Source of the DNA: Clostridiales bacterium
GTDB lineage: Bacteria > Bacillota > Peptococcia > Peptococcales > Peptococcaceae
NCBI GenBank assembly: GCA_003343815.1
Contig: QAKL01000129.1
Location: 1-6,574 of the forward strand
Length of the DNA: 6,574 nucleotides
Direction: 5' to 3'
Shown: positions 6,114-6,574 of the stretch, piece by piece
Position numbering within the stretch: the stretch's first letter is position 1
Layout: each line of letters begins with the position of its first letter
Program-made: the position numbers and the translations under genes
Notes under the pieces: generated by a model
What the model saw: the letters and a program-made list of their open reading frames with translations, nothing else
Databases searched by the model: none
What the model was told of the DNA's origin: nothing

Positions 6114-6574
6114 AGCGCATCCACCTCCGCTAAGATTTGTTTGTTGGTAAAGTGTTTCAAGCCTATCGAGCTGGAGCGGCAGGTGACCGTGCAGGCACCG
6201 CAGCCGCGGCACAGACTGCTGTTTACGTCTGCGACTTGGCGCTCGATAATTTTGCCCGCTAATTTTTCTTGAATAGTAATCAAGCTGATCGCGCGGTACG
6301 GGCAAATATTGACGCAGTGCCCACAGCCGGCACAGTTTCTCTGATCCACTTTAGAAACGCTCGGCTCGGTTTCTAATTTATCCTTGGATAAAAGAGCCGT
6401 AACCTTGACTGCAGCCGCGCCTGCCTGCGCTACAGTGTCGGGGATATCTTTCGGTCCTTGGCAAGCACCGGCTAAAAAGACACCTGCCGTGTGCGTTTCC
6501 ACGGGAGCTAATTTCGGGTGCGACTCGGTGTAAAAGCCGTCCTTGTCGTAGCTAAAGCCGACCAACTGCGCTAA
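6104..6574 (-). CDS. hdrA: HdrA, C-terminal fragment (heterodisulfide reductase subunit A-like)
   Basis: Partial gene: 156 C-terminal residues; the 5' part lies beyond the window edge, and the in-frame TTG at 6565 is internal, not a start. HdrA is the flavin subunit that performs electron bifurcation in Hdr complexes. Seen here are the end of the FAD-binding domain (THTAGVFLAGACQGPKDIP, then DTVAQAGAAA, fragment residues 28-55) and two ferredoxin-type motifs: CAGCGHCVNICPYRAI (81-96) and CRGCGACTVTCRSSSI (122-137), followed by LKHFTNKQILAEVDAL, typical of the HdrA end. In the second motif the usual Pro after the fourth Cys is Arg. The gene overlaps the flxD-like gene by 10 nt. N-terminal domains, and any hdrB/hdrC or MvhD fusion, cannot be judged from this fragment. 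Confidence 0.93.
   Translation of the reverse strand, partial: LAQLVGFSYDKDGFYTESHPKLAPVETHTAGVFLAGACQGPKDIPDTVAQAGAAAVKVTALLSKDKLETEPSVSKVDQRNCAGCGHCVNICPYRAISLITIQEKLAGKIIERQVADVNSSLCRGCGACTVTCRSSSIGLKHFTNKQILAEVDALCL

Noticed and set aside
5821..6120. ATG at 6120 just after GGAGGTGG as the start of a separate small gene
   Set aside because: The frame encodes a Cys/Arg-rich product without family features and conflicts with the clear MvhD-like frame that uses the nearby GTG.
6114..6305. Upstream extension of the flxD-like frame to an ATG at 6305
   Set aside because: The extension overlaps hdrA for almost 200 nt and encodes arginine-rich sequence unlike the MvhD family; the GTG at 6113 gives the family-typical N-terminus with a ribosome binding site.
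1..6574. CRISPR arrays, tRNA or rRNA genes, insertion sequences
   Set aside because: No regularly spaced repeats, tRNA-like cloverleaf, rRNA-like segment, transposase or terminal inverted repeats were seen on either strand.

Overview
The window looks like a piece of an anaerobic, low-to-moderate GC bacterium, most likely a Bacillota (Firmicutes) member. The reasons are strong AAGGAGG/GGAGGG-type ribosome binding sites, AT-rich intergenic DNA with compact hairpin/T-tract terminators, and a soluble HdrA/flavin-oxidoreductase gene set known from strict anaerobes. The genus cannot be told from the sequence alone. All supported genes lie on the minus strand, so transcription runs from high to low coordinates.

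Positions 6574 to 2814 hold the end of an energy-metabolism operon: the C-terminal part of hdrA, then an MvhD/FlpD-like gene (flxD-like), two 4Fe-4S dicluster proteins (flxC- and flxB-like) and an FAD/NAD(P) oxidoreductase with a C-terminal 2Fe-2S site (flxA-like). The genes overlap or are 12-13 nt apart, and a hairpin/T-tract terminator follows the last one. The set matches the Flx(Flox)ABCD-HdrA type of NADH dehydrogenase. In the family model, NADH electrons enter at FlxA, pass through the Fe-S proteins and FlxD to the HdrA flavin, and are there split between ferredoxin and a disulfide-type acceptor. No hdrB or hdrC lies downstream of hdrA here; the region upstream of hdrA is outside the window.

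Positions 2795 to 2452 hold a small unrecognised gene squeezed between two terminators. A short upstream frame with its own start suggests that it is a longer gene broken by a one-base frameshift, though a downstream start also has a usable ribosome binding site.

Positions 2334 to 1 hold a second, independent unit: a promoter region with two perfect ATAG-N7-CTAT boxes 21 bp apart (LysR-type layout), an aryl-sulfate sulfotransferase with all four catalytic residues but no signal peptide, a 14-bp perfect hairpin, and the start of a membrane permease resembling SLC13/DASS anion transporters. I read this as an inducible import-and-transfer module for organic sulfate esters acting in the cytoplasm. 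The catalytic assignment is well supported; the substrate and the link to the permease are inference.
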